A stretch of DNA of 64,000 bases from an uncultured Spartobacteria bacterium (GTDB taxonomy: Bacteria; Verrucomicrobiota; Verrucomicrobiia; Chthoniobacterales; Chthoniobacteraceae): NCBI GenBank assembly GCA_903901425.1, contig CAIURC010000071.1, forward strand, positions 30,587 to 94,586, in the 5' to 3' direction. A program made the position numbers and the translations under genes. The first letter of the stretch is position 1, and the number at the start of each line of letters is the position of its first letter. Below are positions 28,504 through 38,564 of this stretch, piece after piece. The notes beneath the pieces are model-generated. The model did not search any database. It saw nothing but the letters and a program-made list of their open reading frames with translations, and was not told where the DNA came from.

Positions 28504-30240
28504 ATGAAAAAGCGGTGCATCTGGTTGAGCTTGGTCTGGGTGGGCTTGAGCGGGGTACCCGTTTTTGGCAAGGAACCGCCTCCATCCGGGGGCCGTTCCG
28601 CTGGTCAACTGCCCCAAGGCCGTTCGCCCCGGCTCGAACTGCGTGACCCCGAGGTTTATCCGAAACCGGTCCGATCCGTGCTCCGGGAGGAAAAAAAGCC
28701 CGATGTGCCTGTGGGAATTTCTCAAGGGCCCGCAGGCACCAACTTGCATGCGTGGATTTATGACCCGAGGGATCCTGCACATCCCTGTGGGGCAGCCGGC
28801 CTTTTCGTTTTGGCGGCCGGAAACTGGAGACTGCATCCGGCGGGAAAGGATGGGGTGGTGCATGTCCAGTTGGGGGAAGGCACTTACTCCGTGGATACGG
28901 TGGAACCGCCGGTCGAAAAAGGACGTGTTCTCCGGAGGCACCGGTACGAGGTTCAGTGCGACAAAAATGGCCGGGTGACGGTGCAGGGAGAGTATCCGCA
29001 GGCGGATGGGGTTTTTGCCCTCAAACTGGATGCGCCTCTGGATGCGAGGGTGGCGGCTGAATTCGAGCGCTTGGAGAAAATTGCCCGGGAGCCGGCCGGG
29101 ACTTTTCAGTCCGGGGCGTTCTGGCAGCTGCTCGATCAATCCGGAGCGGAACGCGGGTTTTCTGTAGATTTGTCGGCTGGATTTCCGAAGGTTCGGACCC
29201 GGCTTCCCTCGTTTGGTCGGATCCGGGCGCTGGTGGTTCCTGTGGATTTCCCGGATGTGCGCGGTGAGAGCGATCCGGTGGGCGAGTTTCGGTCGATGGT
29301 GGAGGCGACCCGGGACTTTTACCACCACCAGTCTTACGGACGGGTGGCGTTTGATTTCACCGTGGTTCCGAACTGGGTGCGGATGCCGTTCAATTCAGAC
29401 CGTTATGGGATGGGAGCAGGAAATGGGAAGGGGGATGCAGGGGCATACATGGCTAGGGTGTTGGAGTTGACGGATACCGACATCGAGTACCGGGCTTGGG
29501 ATGCGGTCTATTTTCTTGTGCCGCCGACCATGCGGATGGACCAGATGGCGTACGGTCCAGCAATCACTTTCCCGCGGGTGACCCGGAGCGGGGTGGTGTG
29601 GAACGGGGCATGTGGCGGAGCCGACATGTACGTGAACGAAGCGCGCGGCGTGGACGGGGCGCGCTGGAAATGGATGGCCCACGAAACCGGGCACGCGTTT
29701 GGTTTGTTTGACGAGGATTGGCGGCATCAAAAGGCGACACTGGGGAGTTGGAGTGTGATGGCCAATTGTTGGTCTTCTCAGGCCATTGAACTTGGGGCAT
29801 GGGACCGTTGCCTCCAGGGATGGCTTTCCGGGGAGGATTTGCGCGCCTTTAAGATCGAGGATTTGAAGGAGCAAGAGGTGGAAATCCCGCTGAGTCCATT
29901 GGTGGTGCAGGGGGCAAATCCGTCTGCACCCAAGGCGGTGCTGGTGGTGATTGATCGTGCATCGGTTCTCGTCTTGGAATCCCGCCGGAACCTTGGCTTT
30001 GACAGGTTGGAGTCAGTCAAGGAGGGGGTGTTGGCTTACACAGTGGACATGCGGCTTCCCACGCAGGGCGGCGGTTACCGCATCCGCCCCCGGAAGGGTT
30101 CGACGTCTAAAGACTTCTCGGAGGGCGCCCTTCGGCCCGGAGACGAAATCGAACTGGAGGGTGTCCGGGTGATGGTTCAGCGATCGGCTTCGGACCTCGA
30201 TGTGGTCAGATTGAAGCGGGTAGGCGCCAAAGAGGAGTAA
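28504..30240 (+). CDS. Secreted M6-like metalloprotease
   Basis: A 578-residue exported protein with signal peptide (about 1-22). After an N-terminal region of unknown fold (to about 235), the catalytic part starts at IRALVVPVDFPDVRGESDPV and includes DFYHHQSYGRVAFDF, a pattern of M6/InhA-like peptidases. The zinc site HETGHAFGLFDED lies at 393-405 (HEXXH plus a downstream Asp). It sits 90 bases after the sulfatase gene on the same strand. Substrate is unknown. The C-terminal third is beta-rich and may bind substrate. Confidence 0.8.
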   Translation: MKKRCIWLSLVWVGLSGVPVFGKEPPPSGGRSAGQLPQGRSPRLELRDPEVYPKPVRSVLREEKKPDVPVGISQGPAGTNLHAWIYDPRDPAHPCGAAGLFVLAAGNWRLHPAGKDGVVHVQLGEGTYSVDTVEPPVEKGRVLRRHRYEVQCDKNGRVTVQGEYPQADGVFALKLDAPLDARVAAEFERLEKIAREPAGTFQSGAFWQLLDQSGAERGFSVDLSAGFPKVRTRLPSFGRIRALVVPVDFPDVRGESDPVGEFRSMVEATRDFYHHQSYGRVAFDFTVVPNWVRMPFNSDRYGMGAGNGKGDAGAYMARVLELTDTDIEYRAWDAVYFLVPPTMRMDQMAYGPAITFPRVTRSGVVWNGACGGADMYVNEARGVDGARWKWMAHETGHAFGLFDEDWRHQKATLGSWSVMANCWSSQAIELGAWDRCLQGWLSGEDLRAFKIEDLKEQEVEIPLSPLVVQGANPSAPKAVLVVIDRASVLVLESRRNLGFDRLESVKEGVLAYTVDMRLPTQGGGYRIRPRKGSTSKDFSEGALRPGDEIELEGVRVMVQRSASDLDVVRLKRVGAKEE

Positions 30241-30276
30241 GGTCCATGGTGTCCATCAGGTCCATAGGGTCCATTG
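30241..30276 (+). repeat. Four-copy 9-bp tandem repeat (GGTCCATNN)
   Basis: Immediately after the metalloprotease stop lie GGTCCATGG, TGTCCATCA, GGTCCATAG and GGTCCATTG in tandem, with one mismatch in copy 2. The seven-base core GGTCCAT is held while the last two bases vary. No function is evident; it may be an intergenic repeat family. Confidence 0.7.
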
Positions 30277-30347
30277 AAAAAACCCGCCCCCATTTCAGAG
30301 CCTTCCGCAGATTTCAGCCGGCAGGCTTTGGGGTGGCCTCCAGCGGG

Positions 30348-31076
30348 TCAACGCCGCTCAAAGAGGGTTTTGAGCGAGGCAGCCACCTCGTCGGCTGTCT
30401 GGATCGCGCGGAGATTCGCCGTATAAGCCGCTTTGACCTCGATCAGGTTCACCATCTGCTCCACGAGGTCCACATTGGAAAGTTCCAGCGCCGAGGTCAG
30501 CACCGGGCCGTTCCCCGGGAGGGAGGCGGCCCCGTTCTCCACAGCCCCCGATGCGGGCGTGGGGCCAAAAAGTCCGCCGCCCAGACTCCGGAGCCCCTGT
30601 GGATTCTGGACTCTGGACAGTTCCACCGTGAAAGCCACGTCACCCCCAGCCGTGATGTATCTTCCCGAACCGTCCTGAGAAACTTCGACTGAAATGGTTC
30701 CCGCGGGCACCGGGGGAAACCCATTGACTGGAAAGCCGTCCGCCGTTGTCACCTGGCCATCGGCCGAGATCCGAAAGTTGCCCGACCGAGTGAGCGCCTG
30801 AGAGCCGTCCGGCATTTGGACACTGAAAAATCCGGCGCCGCCCGAGGCGAAATCCAGAGGGTTGCCAGTGGGGGAGATGGGGCCCTGGGAAAAATCGGTG
30901 GTCACCGAGGCGGCAACCGCACCCCCATTCGGTGAGGCTCCTGCCGCTTCTGAAATCTGGACGCGCCGGGATTTGAACCCCGGAGTCAGGCTGTTTGCGA
31001 CGTTGTTCGCGGTGGCAGCCAACCGGGTTTGGAGGGCCGTGAGTGCAGAAGCCGAACTGGAGACGCCTGACAACAC
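30348..31076 (-). CDS. Flagellar basal-body rod protein, FlgF/FlgG type
   Basis: A 242-residue protein. The N-terminus has the rod-protein helix ending in ATANNVANSLTPGFKSRRVQ. The middle has the FlgF/G-type stretch FFSVQMPDGSQALTRSGNF, and the C-terminus has the matching helix LELSNVDLVEQMVNLIEVK. These parts form the coiled outer layer of the rod or hook. No other flagellar gene is in the window, so it is an orphan here; either the motility genes are scattered or the gene is a relic or recruited copy. It is transcribed against the metalloprotease gene. Confidence 0.82.
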   Translation of the reverse strand: MLSGVSSSASALTALQTRLAATANNVANSLTPGFKSRRVQISEAAGASPNGGAVAASVTTDFSQGPISPTGNPLDFASGGAGFFSVQMPDGSQALTRSGNFRISADGQVTTADGFPVNGFPPVPAGTISVEVSQDGSGRYITAGGDVAFTVELSRVQNPQGLRSLGGGLFGPTPASGAVENGAASLPGNGPVLTSALELSNVDLVEQMVNLIEVKAAYTANLRAIQTADEVAASLKTLFERR

Positions 31077-31169
31077 ACCTCTGCAATCGGCGTTTTCCGG
31101 AAGACTTGAGGGGAAAAATGGGCAGACCGCCGTGCTGCCTGAGGGGCAGACCGGTTTGACCGGTTGGAG

Positions 31170-32105
31170 TCAGAGGAAGTTTAGAACTCCGGGCAACCGG
31201 AGAAGGACAATGAGCAGCGACACGGAGAGTAGACTCAGAACGGTGGAGTAAAACACGGCGGCGGTGGCAAAGTCGGCGTCGGCTTGGAATTCGTGGGCCA
31301 GGAGCGCGGTGTTGACTGCGGTGGGAAACGAGGTGGACAGGATCAGAATGGCGGCCTGTTCCCCGTGGAAGTCAAAAAGGCGCACGATCAGGAGTGCAAT
31401 GGCAGGACCGCCCAGAAGCCTGAGAAGAAGTGCCCACGTGAGGCGCGAAAAGTTTTCTGGAGGCCGGGTTTGAGAGAGTTGCGCTCCCAGCGTGACCAAG
31501 GCCAGACCCACCAGAGCGTTGTGGAGGTAATCGACTGGGACCCAGAACCAGCGCCAACTGGTTACCGGCACTTCGGTGATCCGGACCATGAGCGCTGCCG
31601 AGACAGCCCAGATCGACGGTTGTTTGAGGATAGGCATCAAAGCCTTCCTCAGCGAGGTTTGGGGGCCGGAAGTCAGAGCAAGGCCGAGGGTGAACAGAGT
31701 GACATTTTGGGTCAGCACCACAAAAACCTGCAGAATTGGACCCATGGCCGGATAGGCAAGCGCCATGAGCGGGACCCCGAAATTGCCGGAGTTAAAAAAC
31801 ATTGTGGCCAACTGGAGACTGCGGATTTGGGGTGGGGTGTCCCTCCGGAGTTTTCCAATGCACCACGAGCCAAGGAACATGGCGGCGACCACGGCCAGGG
31901 TGAAGCCCATGACGCGGAGCGCAAACGAGGCGCCCAGAGAGGAGGTCACCACCTGGTGAAAGATGAACGCAGGCACCACCAGAAAGATGTTGAGTTTGAC
32001 CAAGGTGGTCAGGTCCAACTGGCAGACGCGGTCCAACACCCAGCCCAGCCCGATCAGGGCAAGAATGGGCAGTAGGATTTGGGAAAAGACCTGCCAGAGA
32101 AGCAC
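31170..32105 (-). CDS. AEC-family transporter (auxin efflux carrier type)
   Basis: A 311-residue integral membrane protein with about ten hydrophobic helices arranged as two halves. Typical pieces are FFNSGNFGVPLMALAYPAMG after the third helix and SFPTAVNTALLAHEFQADAD near the end, the two broken-helix motifs of the family. It would export or import organic acids or similar small molecules. The next gene on the strand, the SGNH hydrolase, lies 45 bases upstream, so the two could share a transcript. Substrate is unknown. Confidence 0.85.
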   Translation of the reverse strand: MLLWQVFSQILLPILALIGLGWVLDRVCQLDLTTLVKLNIFLVVPAFIFHQVVTSSLGASFALRVMGFTLAVVAAMFLGSWCIGKLRRDTPPQIRSLQLATMFFNSGNFGVPLMALAYPAMGPILQVFVVLTQNVTLFTLGLALTSGPQTSLRKALMPILKQPSIWAVSAALMVRITEVPVTSWRWFWVPVDYLHNALVGLALVTLGAQLSQTRPPENFSRLTWALLLRLLGGPAIALLIVRLFDFHGEQAAILILSTSFPTAVNTALLAHEFQADADFATAAVFYSTVLSLLSVSLLIVLLRLPGVLNFL

Positions 32106-32149
32106 GGCAGGGTTTTACGGGGACACCCCCCGGCCGGCAAGAAAGGGGT

Positions 32150-33469
32150 TCAGGGAATCCACTCCCCGCAGAGCAGGATCGCACCCCCGTACCAGACGTG
32201 GTCTTTGAACCGGGCCGGGTCCTTGATGAAGTCGGCCCGGTTGCGTTCAAACAGGATTTTTTCCTTGTCCAGTGGCCCCGGCAGAACCCGGACCCGGACC
32301 TCGTGGACCGCTTCAGGATCCAGACCAGTCGCCAGTGTCACCGAGCCGATCCGGGAATATACGCAGTACGAATCAAACCGGCGCCGCTCCGAGATCTTGC
32401 CATCCACAGAAACCTCCAAAAGCCCGGAGTCGGGCGTCAGCAGGTCGTACAGCTTGACCGAATGGCCTTTAAACCGGAGCCGGAGCTCGGCGCCCGGTTC
32501 GCCTTTCCATACCTGGCCAATCCGATTGGAGAAGTTCTTTGAAAAAACGTGATCGGCGGGAAGTTCCGTCCAAGAGCCGGATTTGGTAGCTGCAGCCAGC
32601 GGCACCACGGCTGTGTTCTGGTAGTGGAGAGGGTCGAGCGGGGAGGGAAGAGAGCGCGCGCCTGTTTTGTCAGAGGCCAGTTTTGGCAGGGACCGGATCC
32701 AGGCTTGGGAATACAGGGCGTGTCCGGTGTCCACATAGGGGTGGACGCCGTCCATGGAGAACGGGATTTTGCCGTCCGGGCTGAGAGGAATGGGGGAGGC
32801 TTGGTTGGGGGCATCGCCGGAGACCCGTTCGACCTTGGCTTCCGGGGCGCGCATGAGCAGTTTGCCTTCGGATTCGAGCCGGACCGCCTCGAGGCCCAGG
32901 TGAACGGTAGGGATGCCGTAGTGGTCCGCCACCACTTCCATGGTGGCTGCAGAACGGTTGAGTTGGCCGGCCCGGAGCTCGGGAAGAAGGGACTCGGTGA
33001 ACGTGTAGACGAAACAAATGTCGCACTCCGGGAGGAGGTGCCACGTTTTGCGGACAATCCCTTCCATGGCCCGGACAATCTCCTTGGGCAGAGCGCCACC
33101 GTCGTTGACTGCGAATTCGATGAAGAGCAGGTCCGGGTGGTGCTGGAGCGCGTCCTTTTCGACGCGGTAGGCGCCCAGATCGCTGCCGGTGCCTCCAATT
33201 GCGGCATTGATTTCCTCAAACTTGGACTGCGGGTAGGTTTCGCGGAAATGGGCCAGAGTTTTGACCCGGTAGCCAGGCTGTGCGGTGATGCTGCCCCCGA
33301 GGTAAGCCACCTTCAGGCGGGAGCCGGACTGTGCTTTTTTGAGGAAATTCGGGAGGCCGTTGCGCGGGACGCACTCCTGGGTTTTCCGGGCGGGCGGGAA
33401 GGAAGCGGGCTCAGCCGCATGCACTGCGAGAGCCGGCGTGAGAGCGAGCAGGGGGAGCAGGGGGGACAT
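32150..33469 (-). CDS. Secreted SGNH/GDSL hydrolase
   Basis: A 439-residue exported protein with signal peptide (about 1-18). It has the block I nucleophile motif VAYLGGSITAQPGYR (Ser in GGSIT), the block II Gly AIGGTGSD, the block III Asn FAVNDGG and a block V DGVHPYVDTGH with the catalytic Asp and His. These serine hydrolases remove acyl or acetyl groups from sugars and lipids. A C-terminal beta-rich domain (about 290-430) probably binds carbohydrate. It lies next to the AEC transporter and the Kup gene on the same strand. Confidence 0.82.
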   Translation of the reverse strand: MSPLLPLLALTPALAVHAAEPASFPPARKTQECVPRNGLPNFLKKAQSGSRLKVAYLGGSITAQPGYRVKTLAHFRETYPQSKFEEINAAIGGTGSDLGAYRVEKDALQHHPDLLFIEFAVNDGGALPKEIVRAMEGIVRKTWHLLPECDICFVYTFTESLLPELRAGQLNRSAATMEVVADHYGIPTVHLGLEAVRLESEGKLLMRAPEAKVERVSGDAPNQASPIPLSPDGKIPFSMDGVHPYVDTGHALYSQAWIRSLPKLASDKTGARSLPSPLDPLHYQNTAVVPLAAATKSGSWTELPADHVFSKNFSNRIGQVWKGEPGAELRLRFKGHSVKLYDLLTPDSGLLEVSVDGKISERRRFDSYCVYSRIGSVTLATGLDPEAVHEVRVRVLPGPLDKEKILFERNRADFIKDPARFKDHVWYGGAILLCGEWIP

Positions 33470-33494
33470 GGGATCTGGGGGGGGAGGTTTTGGG

Positions 33495-35462
33495 TCAGAT
33501 TTCTACGACCTGACTGACTTCATAGACGCGTTCCGGGGGCAGTTGAAAGAAGTCAGCAGCGTTTTCCGCGTGTTTGCTCAGAAACACGAACACGTGTTCG
33601 CGCCAGAGCGCCATGCCGCGTTTCTTGGCGGTGGGAATGATCCGTTCCTTGCCCACAAAGAAGGTGGCGCGGTCGGGATCGATGCAGAGCCCAGCCTCCG
33701 ATGAGGCGCGCAGGACTTCGTGAATCCGGGGTTGTTCCATGAAGCCAAACTGCGCAACGACCCGGTGGAAATCCTCGGTGAGATCAGAAACGGAGACCCG
33801 TTCCGGGTGGGGAACGTAGGGGCGGCTCTGGTCGGTCTGGATGGTGAGCAGCACGTTCCGGGAATGGAGCAACTGGTTGTGCTTGATGTTTTTGATCAGT
33901 GCATTCGGGGTGCCGGCGGGGTTTCCGGCCAGAAACACGGCGGTGCCCGGGCTGCGGTGGAGTTTGTGATGTTCGTCCAAGGTGCCAGCCATGGCGATGG
34001 AGGCGATGAAATCATCGAGCGGCATCGGGGGCGCCATCTGTTTCTGGAGCAACGCCCGCCCGGTTTTCCAAGTGGTCATCAGGGTGAAGATGGCCAGCCC
34101 AAGCACCAACGGAAACCATCCCCCGGAACTGATCTTGAAGGTGTTGGATGAAAAAAAGGTGAGCTCAATGCATTCAAAAACCGCGCATACAATCAGGGCG
34201 CGGGTGGCGCTCCATTTCCAAAGTCTTTGGGATGCGAAGAAAAAGAGGGCCGTGGTGGCCAGCATGGTGAGTGTCACCGCGATGCCGTAAGCGCCTGCAA
34301 GGTTGGATGAGGTCTTGAAGGTGAGAACCAGGGCGAGGCATCCAATCGCCAGGAGGATGTTCACCTTGGGAATGTAGATTTGGCCGTGTTCATCCTGCGA
34401 GGTGTGGCAGATCTCCATGCGCGGGATGTACCCCATCTGGATCCCCTGCATGGTAAGTGAAAAGACCCCGGAAATCAGGGCTTGGGAGGCGATGATCGCC
34501 GCAGCGGTGGCAATAGCCACCAGCGGATAATGGCCCCATGCCGGTGCCAGCGCAAAAAATGGGTGGAAATTCGGATCCTTCACAAACTCCGGATGAGCGA
34601 GGGTGAGGGCTCCCTGGCCCAAGTAGTTGAGGATGAGCGATGGGAAGACGATCCAGACCCAGGCCCGTGCGATGGGTTTGCGGCCAAAGTGCCCCATGTC
34701 GGCATAGAGGGCTTCGCCCCCGGTGACCACAAGGAAAACGCTTCCCAAGATTTTGAGGCCACTCCAGCCGTGGGTGAAGAGGAAATGGAGTCCGTGCCAC
34801 GGGTTGAATGCGTGGAAGACGGCCGGATGATCCGCGATGTGGGAGAGGCCAAGGACCGCAAGGAGCACAAACCATCCGAGCATGATCCGTCCGAACCACC
34901 CCCCCAAAGCGCCTGTGCCTTTGTACTGCACCGAAAAGAGGGCCGTGATGATGCCTACGGTCAACAGGAGAACCGAAAGGGAGGGCGACCCGGCGGCAGG
35001 ATCCGAATGGAGGACTGGGGTCGCGGAAGCGGGCCGGATGCTGAGTCCTTCCACGGCGGAAAGCACCGACATGGCCGGCGTGATGACACCGTCCCCGTAG
35101 AGCAGGGCGGCGCCAAAGATGCCAAGGGCGACCATGCGGACGGTACGCGCGGCGTTCTGTTTGGTGGCATCCGGGAACGCCAGAGACAGAAGGGCCAGGA
35201 TCCCTCCTTCGCCGTGGTTGTCGGCGCGCATGATCAACGCGAGGTACTTGATGGAGACCAGAGTGAACAGGCTCCAGATGATCAGGGAGAGAAGGCCGAC
35301 AATGTCCGCGGCCTGATGCGGGCCATGGTCAAGGCAGCCATGGAACGCATCGTGGTGGAGACATTCTTTGAATGCGTAAAGAACGCTGGTGCCGATGTCC
35401 CCGTAAACAACGCCCAGTGCGGCGATAGACCGCGCAAGGGTCTGATGAGAATTGGAGTGCAT
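33495..35462 (-). CDS. kup: Kup-family potassium uptake permease
   Basis: A 655-residue membrane protein with the family opening LGVVYGDIGTSVLYAFKEC at about residue 17 and about twelve membrane helices to residue 470. The tail of about 180 residues is the usual soluble C-terminal domain. It takes up K+ with protons. The start (ATG at 35462) follows about 120 bases after fabF-side sequence, and its stop is 26 bases before the SGNH gene. No regulatory site is obvious. Confidence 0.93.
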   Translation of the reverse strand: MHSNSHQTLARSIAALGVVYGDIGTSVLYAFKECLHHDAFHGCLDHGPHQAADIVGLLSLIIWSLFTLVSIKYLALIMRADNHGEGGILALLSLAFPDATKQNAARTVRMVALGIFGAALLYGDGVITPAMSVLSAVEGLSIRPASATPVLHSDPAAGSPSLSVLLLTVGIITALFSVQYKGTGALGGWFGRIMLGWFVLLAVLGLSHIADHPAVFHAFNPWHGLHFLFTHGWSGLKILGSVFLVVTGGEALYADMGHFGRKPIARAWVWIVFPSLILNYLGQGALTLAHPEFVKDPNFHPFFALAPAWGHYPLVAIATAAAIIASQALISGVFSLTMQGIQMGYIPRMEICHTSQDEHGQIYIPKVNILLAIGCLALVLTFKTSSNLAGAYGIAVTLTMLATTALFFFASQRLWKWSATRALIVCAVFECIELTFFSSNTFKISSGGWFPLVLGLAIFTLMTTWKTGRALLQKQMAPPMPLDDFIASIAMAGTLDEHHKLHRSPGTAVFLAGNPAGTPNALIKNIKHNQLLHSRNVLLTIQTDQSRPYVPHPERVSVSDLTEDFHRVVAQFGFMEQPRIHEVLRASSEAGLCIDPDRATFFVGKERIIPTAKKRGMALWREHVFVFLSKHAENAADFFQLPPERVYEVSQVVEI

Positions 35463-35584
35463 GAACCAAGTACCCGGTTGAATGATTTTTAGGAACGGCA
35501 GGAAGGCAAGACTTCCTTGAACCGGGGGGCGCCCCTTCCTTGCGGTCGGGGCGGCGACTCAGGAGAGCACGGAGAAAATCGGCT

Positions 35585-36856
35585 TCAGCCCTCGAAAGCG
35601 CGGAAGACCAAAGTGGCGTTGTGTCCGCCGAATCCGAAGGAGTTGTTGACCGCGATCCGGATCTTCTGTTCCCGGGCAGTGTGCGGGACGTAGTCCAAGT
35701 CGCACTGGGGATCGGGATTGTCGAGGTTGATGGTCGGCGGAATGACGCCGTCCCGGATTGCCAAGACGCAGGCGATGCTCTCGACAGCACCCGCCGCTCC
35801 CAAGAGGTGGCCGGTCATGGATTTGGTGGAACTGACCACCAAGCCGGAGGTGCCACCGGCGCGCCGGGCATGGTCGCCGAAAAGGGCTTTGACGGCTTTG
35901 GTCTCGCAGACGTCACCCACCGGCGTGGAAGTGCCATGGGCGTTGACGTAATCCACGTCGGTGGGGAGGATCCCGGCCTTGTCCAGAGCCATCTTCATGC
36001 AGCGGGCAGCGCCCTGGCCTTCCGGGAGCGGCGCGCTCATGTGGTAGGCATCCGCGCTCAGGCCGTATCCGATGATTTCGCCGTAGATCCGGGCCCCGCG
36101 CTGGAGGGCGTGCTGGAGTTCCTCGAGGATGAGGACCCCCGCGCCTTCGCCCATCACGAAGCCGTCCCGGTCAGAGTCGAAGGGGCGGGAAGCCTTGGTG
36201 GGTTCATCGTTGCGGGTGGAAAGGGCTTTCATAGCGCCAAATCCACCGATGCCGAGCGGAACCACAGACGCTTCCGAGCCGCCTGCGGCGAACACATCCG
36301 CATCCCCCTCCTTGATCATGCGCCAAGCTTCGCCGAGGGAATGCGCCGCGGTGGAGCAGGCGGAGACCGGGGCAAAGTTGGGTCCCTGCCAACCCAGATC
36401 CATGGAAACCAGCCCGCTGCCCATGTTGGCGATCATCATGGGGATCATGAACGGAGAGATGCGGCCCGGGCCTTTGTGGATGAGCGCGGTGTGATTGTCT
36501 TCGAGGCTTTTGAGGCCGCCAATTCCGCTGCCGATCATCACTCCGAACCGCGGAAGTTCGGATTCCGGAACGGACTCCAAGCCCGCATCGGTCACGGCCA
36601 TTTTTGCGGCCCCCATGGCCAGTTGGCAGTACCGGTCGGCACGGCGGACATCCTTGGGGACCTTGAACCATTTGACGGGTTCGAAGTTTCGCACCTCGCC
36701 AGCGATCCTGCAGTCGTAGGCGGAAACATCAAATGCGGTGACGGGGCCGATGCCGCTGACACCGTGGGTGAGGTTGCTCCAGAAGGAGGCAAGATCATTT
36801 CCCACGGGCGAAACAACGCCCATTCCTGTGACAACGACACGACGCGGCTGGCTCAT
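35585..36856 (-). CDS. fabF: Beta-ketoacyl-ACP synthase II
   Basis: A 423-residue condensing enzyme for fatty acid elongation. The nucleophile is C167 in PVSACSTAAHSLGEAW; the two catalytic histidines follow in VNAHGTSTPVGD and STKSMTGHLLGAAGA. N-terminal RVVVTGMGVVSPVGND is the family start. Length fits FabF rather than FabB by the GF-type C-terminus (NNSFGFGGHNATLVF). The acyl carrier protein gene usually found next to fabF is not here; its neighbours are kup and guaB. Confidence 0.94.
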   Translation of the reverse strand: MSQPRRVVVTGMGVVSPVGNDLASFWSNLTHGVSGIGPVTAFDVSAYDCRIAGEVRNFEPVKWFKVPKDVRRADRYCQLAMGAAKMAVTDAGLESVPESELPRFGVMIGSGIGGLKSLEDNHTALIHKGPGRISPFMIPMMIANMGSGLVSMDLGWQGPNFAPVSACSTAAHSLGEAWRMIKEGDADVFAAGGSEASVVPLGIGGFGAMKALSTRNDEPTKASRPFDSDRDGFVMGEGAGVLILEELQHALQRGARIYGEIIGYGLSADAYHMSAPLPEGQGAARCMKMALDKAGILPTDVDYVNAHGTSTPVGDVCETKAVKALFGDHARRAGGTSGLVVSSTKSMTGHLLGAAGAVESIACVLAIRDGVIPPTINLDNPDPQCDLDYVPHTAREQKIRIAVNNSFGFGGHNATLVFRAFEG

Positions 36857-36926
36857 AAGGTCTAGAAAACTACGAGAAAGGCTTTCAGAAGCGGATGCAA
36901 ATGGAAAGTGGCGGAAAAGGGGACGA

Positions 36927-38480
36927 TCACCCGCCGGCTTTGACCTCGATGATGTCGTGGGGCGAGCTTTCGCGCTGGCCAGCCGGTGTGACCCGGATGT
37001 ACCGGGCCTTGGACCGGAGTTCTTCCAGAGTCCTGGCTCCCAGATACCCCATCCCGCTCTGAAGCCCCCCAGCCAGCTGGGTCAGCACGGTATCGATGGG
37101 GGGGCTGACCTCTTTGAGCGCTTCGACGCCTTCCGCCGCCACCTTCCGCGTGGCGTCCCTGCCGCTGTGCCCATACCGCGCGGCGCTGCCGGCCTGCATC
37201 GCCGCCAGACTGCCCATCCCCCGGTACTGCTTGTACATTTTTCCGTTGATCTCAACAATCTGGCCCGGAGATTCCGGGCAGCCCGCCAACAGGCCTCCGC
37301 AAATCACCCCGTGCGCCAGCGTGAGCGCTTTGACCACGTCTCCGGATTTTGTCACGCCCCCATCCGCCAGGATTTTTACGCCGCGCTTTTCCGCGGCACG
37401 CGACGCGACGTACACGGCGGTGAGCTGGGGGACGCCAACGCCGGCGACAATCCGTGTGGTGCAGATGGAGCCTGGCCCCTGGCCAACTTTGACGATGTTG
37501 GCGCCGCAATCTGCGAGGAAATCAACGCCGTCGCCGCTGGTCACATTGCCGGCAATGATGGGCAGGTCCTTGAACGCATCCCGGATCAGCCGGACGGTGT
37601 CTCCCACGCCTTTGCTAAACCCATGCGCTGTGGACACGGCCACAACGTCCAGACCCCGTTCGACCATGGCACCCACATGCTGCAGGATCCGGTTTTTGTC
37701 CAAGGCCCCGGAAGCGTCCCGGGTCGCCGTGACCGCTGCTCCACACAGGAGGCGGAAACTGCTGTCCCGTGCAGGTTTGAGATGCGCCTGGCGTTCGTTG
37801 ACGATCCGTTCAATGTCGCTGGCGGTGAACAGGCCGCGGAGCCGGTCTTGTTCGTCGACGACCAGGAGTTTGTGGATCCCGATGTGTTCGGAAAAAAAGC
37901 GATCAGCGCGCTGGATGGGGTTGGAAGCAATCTCGCGTTCGTGGACGGTGTGAACGGCTTCGCGGGGGGTCATGGCGCGTGCCACGGAGATCCCCGCGTA
38001 CCGGGGCCGGACAACCTGCCCAGGGAGCAGGCCCAGAAGTCGGCCTTGGGCGTCGACCACAGGAAAAGAGCGGAACGTGAACCCCTTGTCCTCCACCAGA
38101 GCGAGGATTTCGCCGATCTGTTGGTCTGGCGAGACCTTGATCGGATCGGAGATGAGCCCGTGGACGTTGTTTTTAACCCGGGAGACTTCGTGGAGTTGCT
38201 GCCGTTCCGGCATGTTGCAGTGGATGAGGCCCAAGCCGCCCGCAAGCGCCATCGCGATGGCCATGGTCGATTCGGTGACCGTGTCCATGTCGGCAGAAAG
38301 GATGGGCAGGTGCAGGTGCAACCGGTCGTGGAGCACGGAATCCAGCAAGGTTTCCCTCGGGAGGACATCCGAATACAGCGTGGCAAGAGTGACGTCGTCG
38401 TAGGTGAGCGCCAGGCCGGTGTGGTCCGCAAAAAATTCCGGGGCCGACTTGTAAAACTGGGCGTCTGTGAGTGCTGCCAT
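36927..38480 (-). CDS. guaB: IMP dehydrogenase
   Basis: A 517-residue enzyme that makes XMP from IMP with NAD, the first committed step to GMP. The TIM barrel is interrupted by two CBS domains (about residues 95-215). The active-site loop [18 protein letters not shown] holds the catalytic Cys, and the flap region EGVEALK is present near the C-terminus. I use the ATG at 38480; a TTG 15 bases further upstream is less likely. Divergent plus-strand genes are absent nearby. Confidence 0.93.
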   Translation of the reverse strand: MAALTDAQFYKSAPEFFADHTGLALTYDDVTLATLYSDVLPRETLLDSVLHDRLHLHLPILSADMDTVTESTMAIAMALAGGLGLIHCNMPERQQLHEVSRVKNNVHGLISDPIKVSPDQQIGEILALVEDKGFTFRSFPVVDAQGRLLGLLPGQVVRPRYAGISVARAMTPREAVHTVHEREIASNPIQRADRFFSEHIGIHKLLVVDEQDRLRGLFTASDIERIVNERQAHLKPARDSSFRLLCGAAVTATRDASGALDKNRILQHVGAMVERGLDVVAVSTAHGFSKGVGDTVRLIRDAFKDLPIIAGNVTSGDGVDFLADCGANIVKVGQGPGSICTTRIVAGVGVPQLTAVYVASRAAEKRGVKILADGGVTKSGDVVKALTLAHGVICGGLLAGCPESPGQIVEINGKMYKQYRGMGSLAAMQAGSAARYGHSGRDATRKVAAEGVEALKEVSPPIDTVLTQLAGGLQSGMGYLGARTLEELRSKARYIRVTPAGQRESSPHDIIEVKAGG

Positions 38481-38564
38481 GCGGAAGAATGTCAACGGAG
38501 CTTCGGGTAGAAAAGGGTAAAGTAACTGCGGGTCGGATGGCGGGCACCGGTTCGCTTCCGGTGT

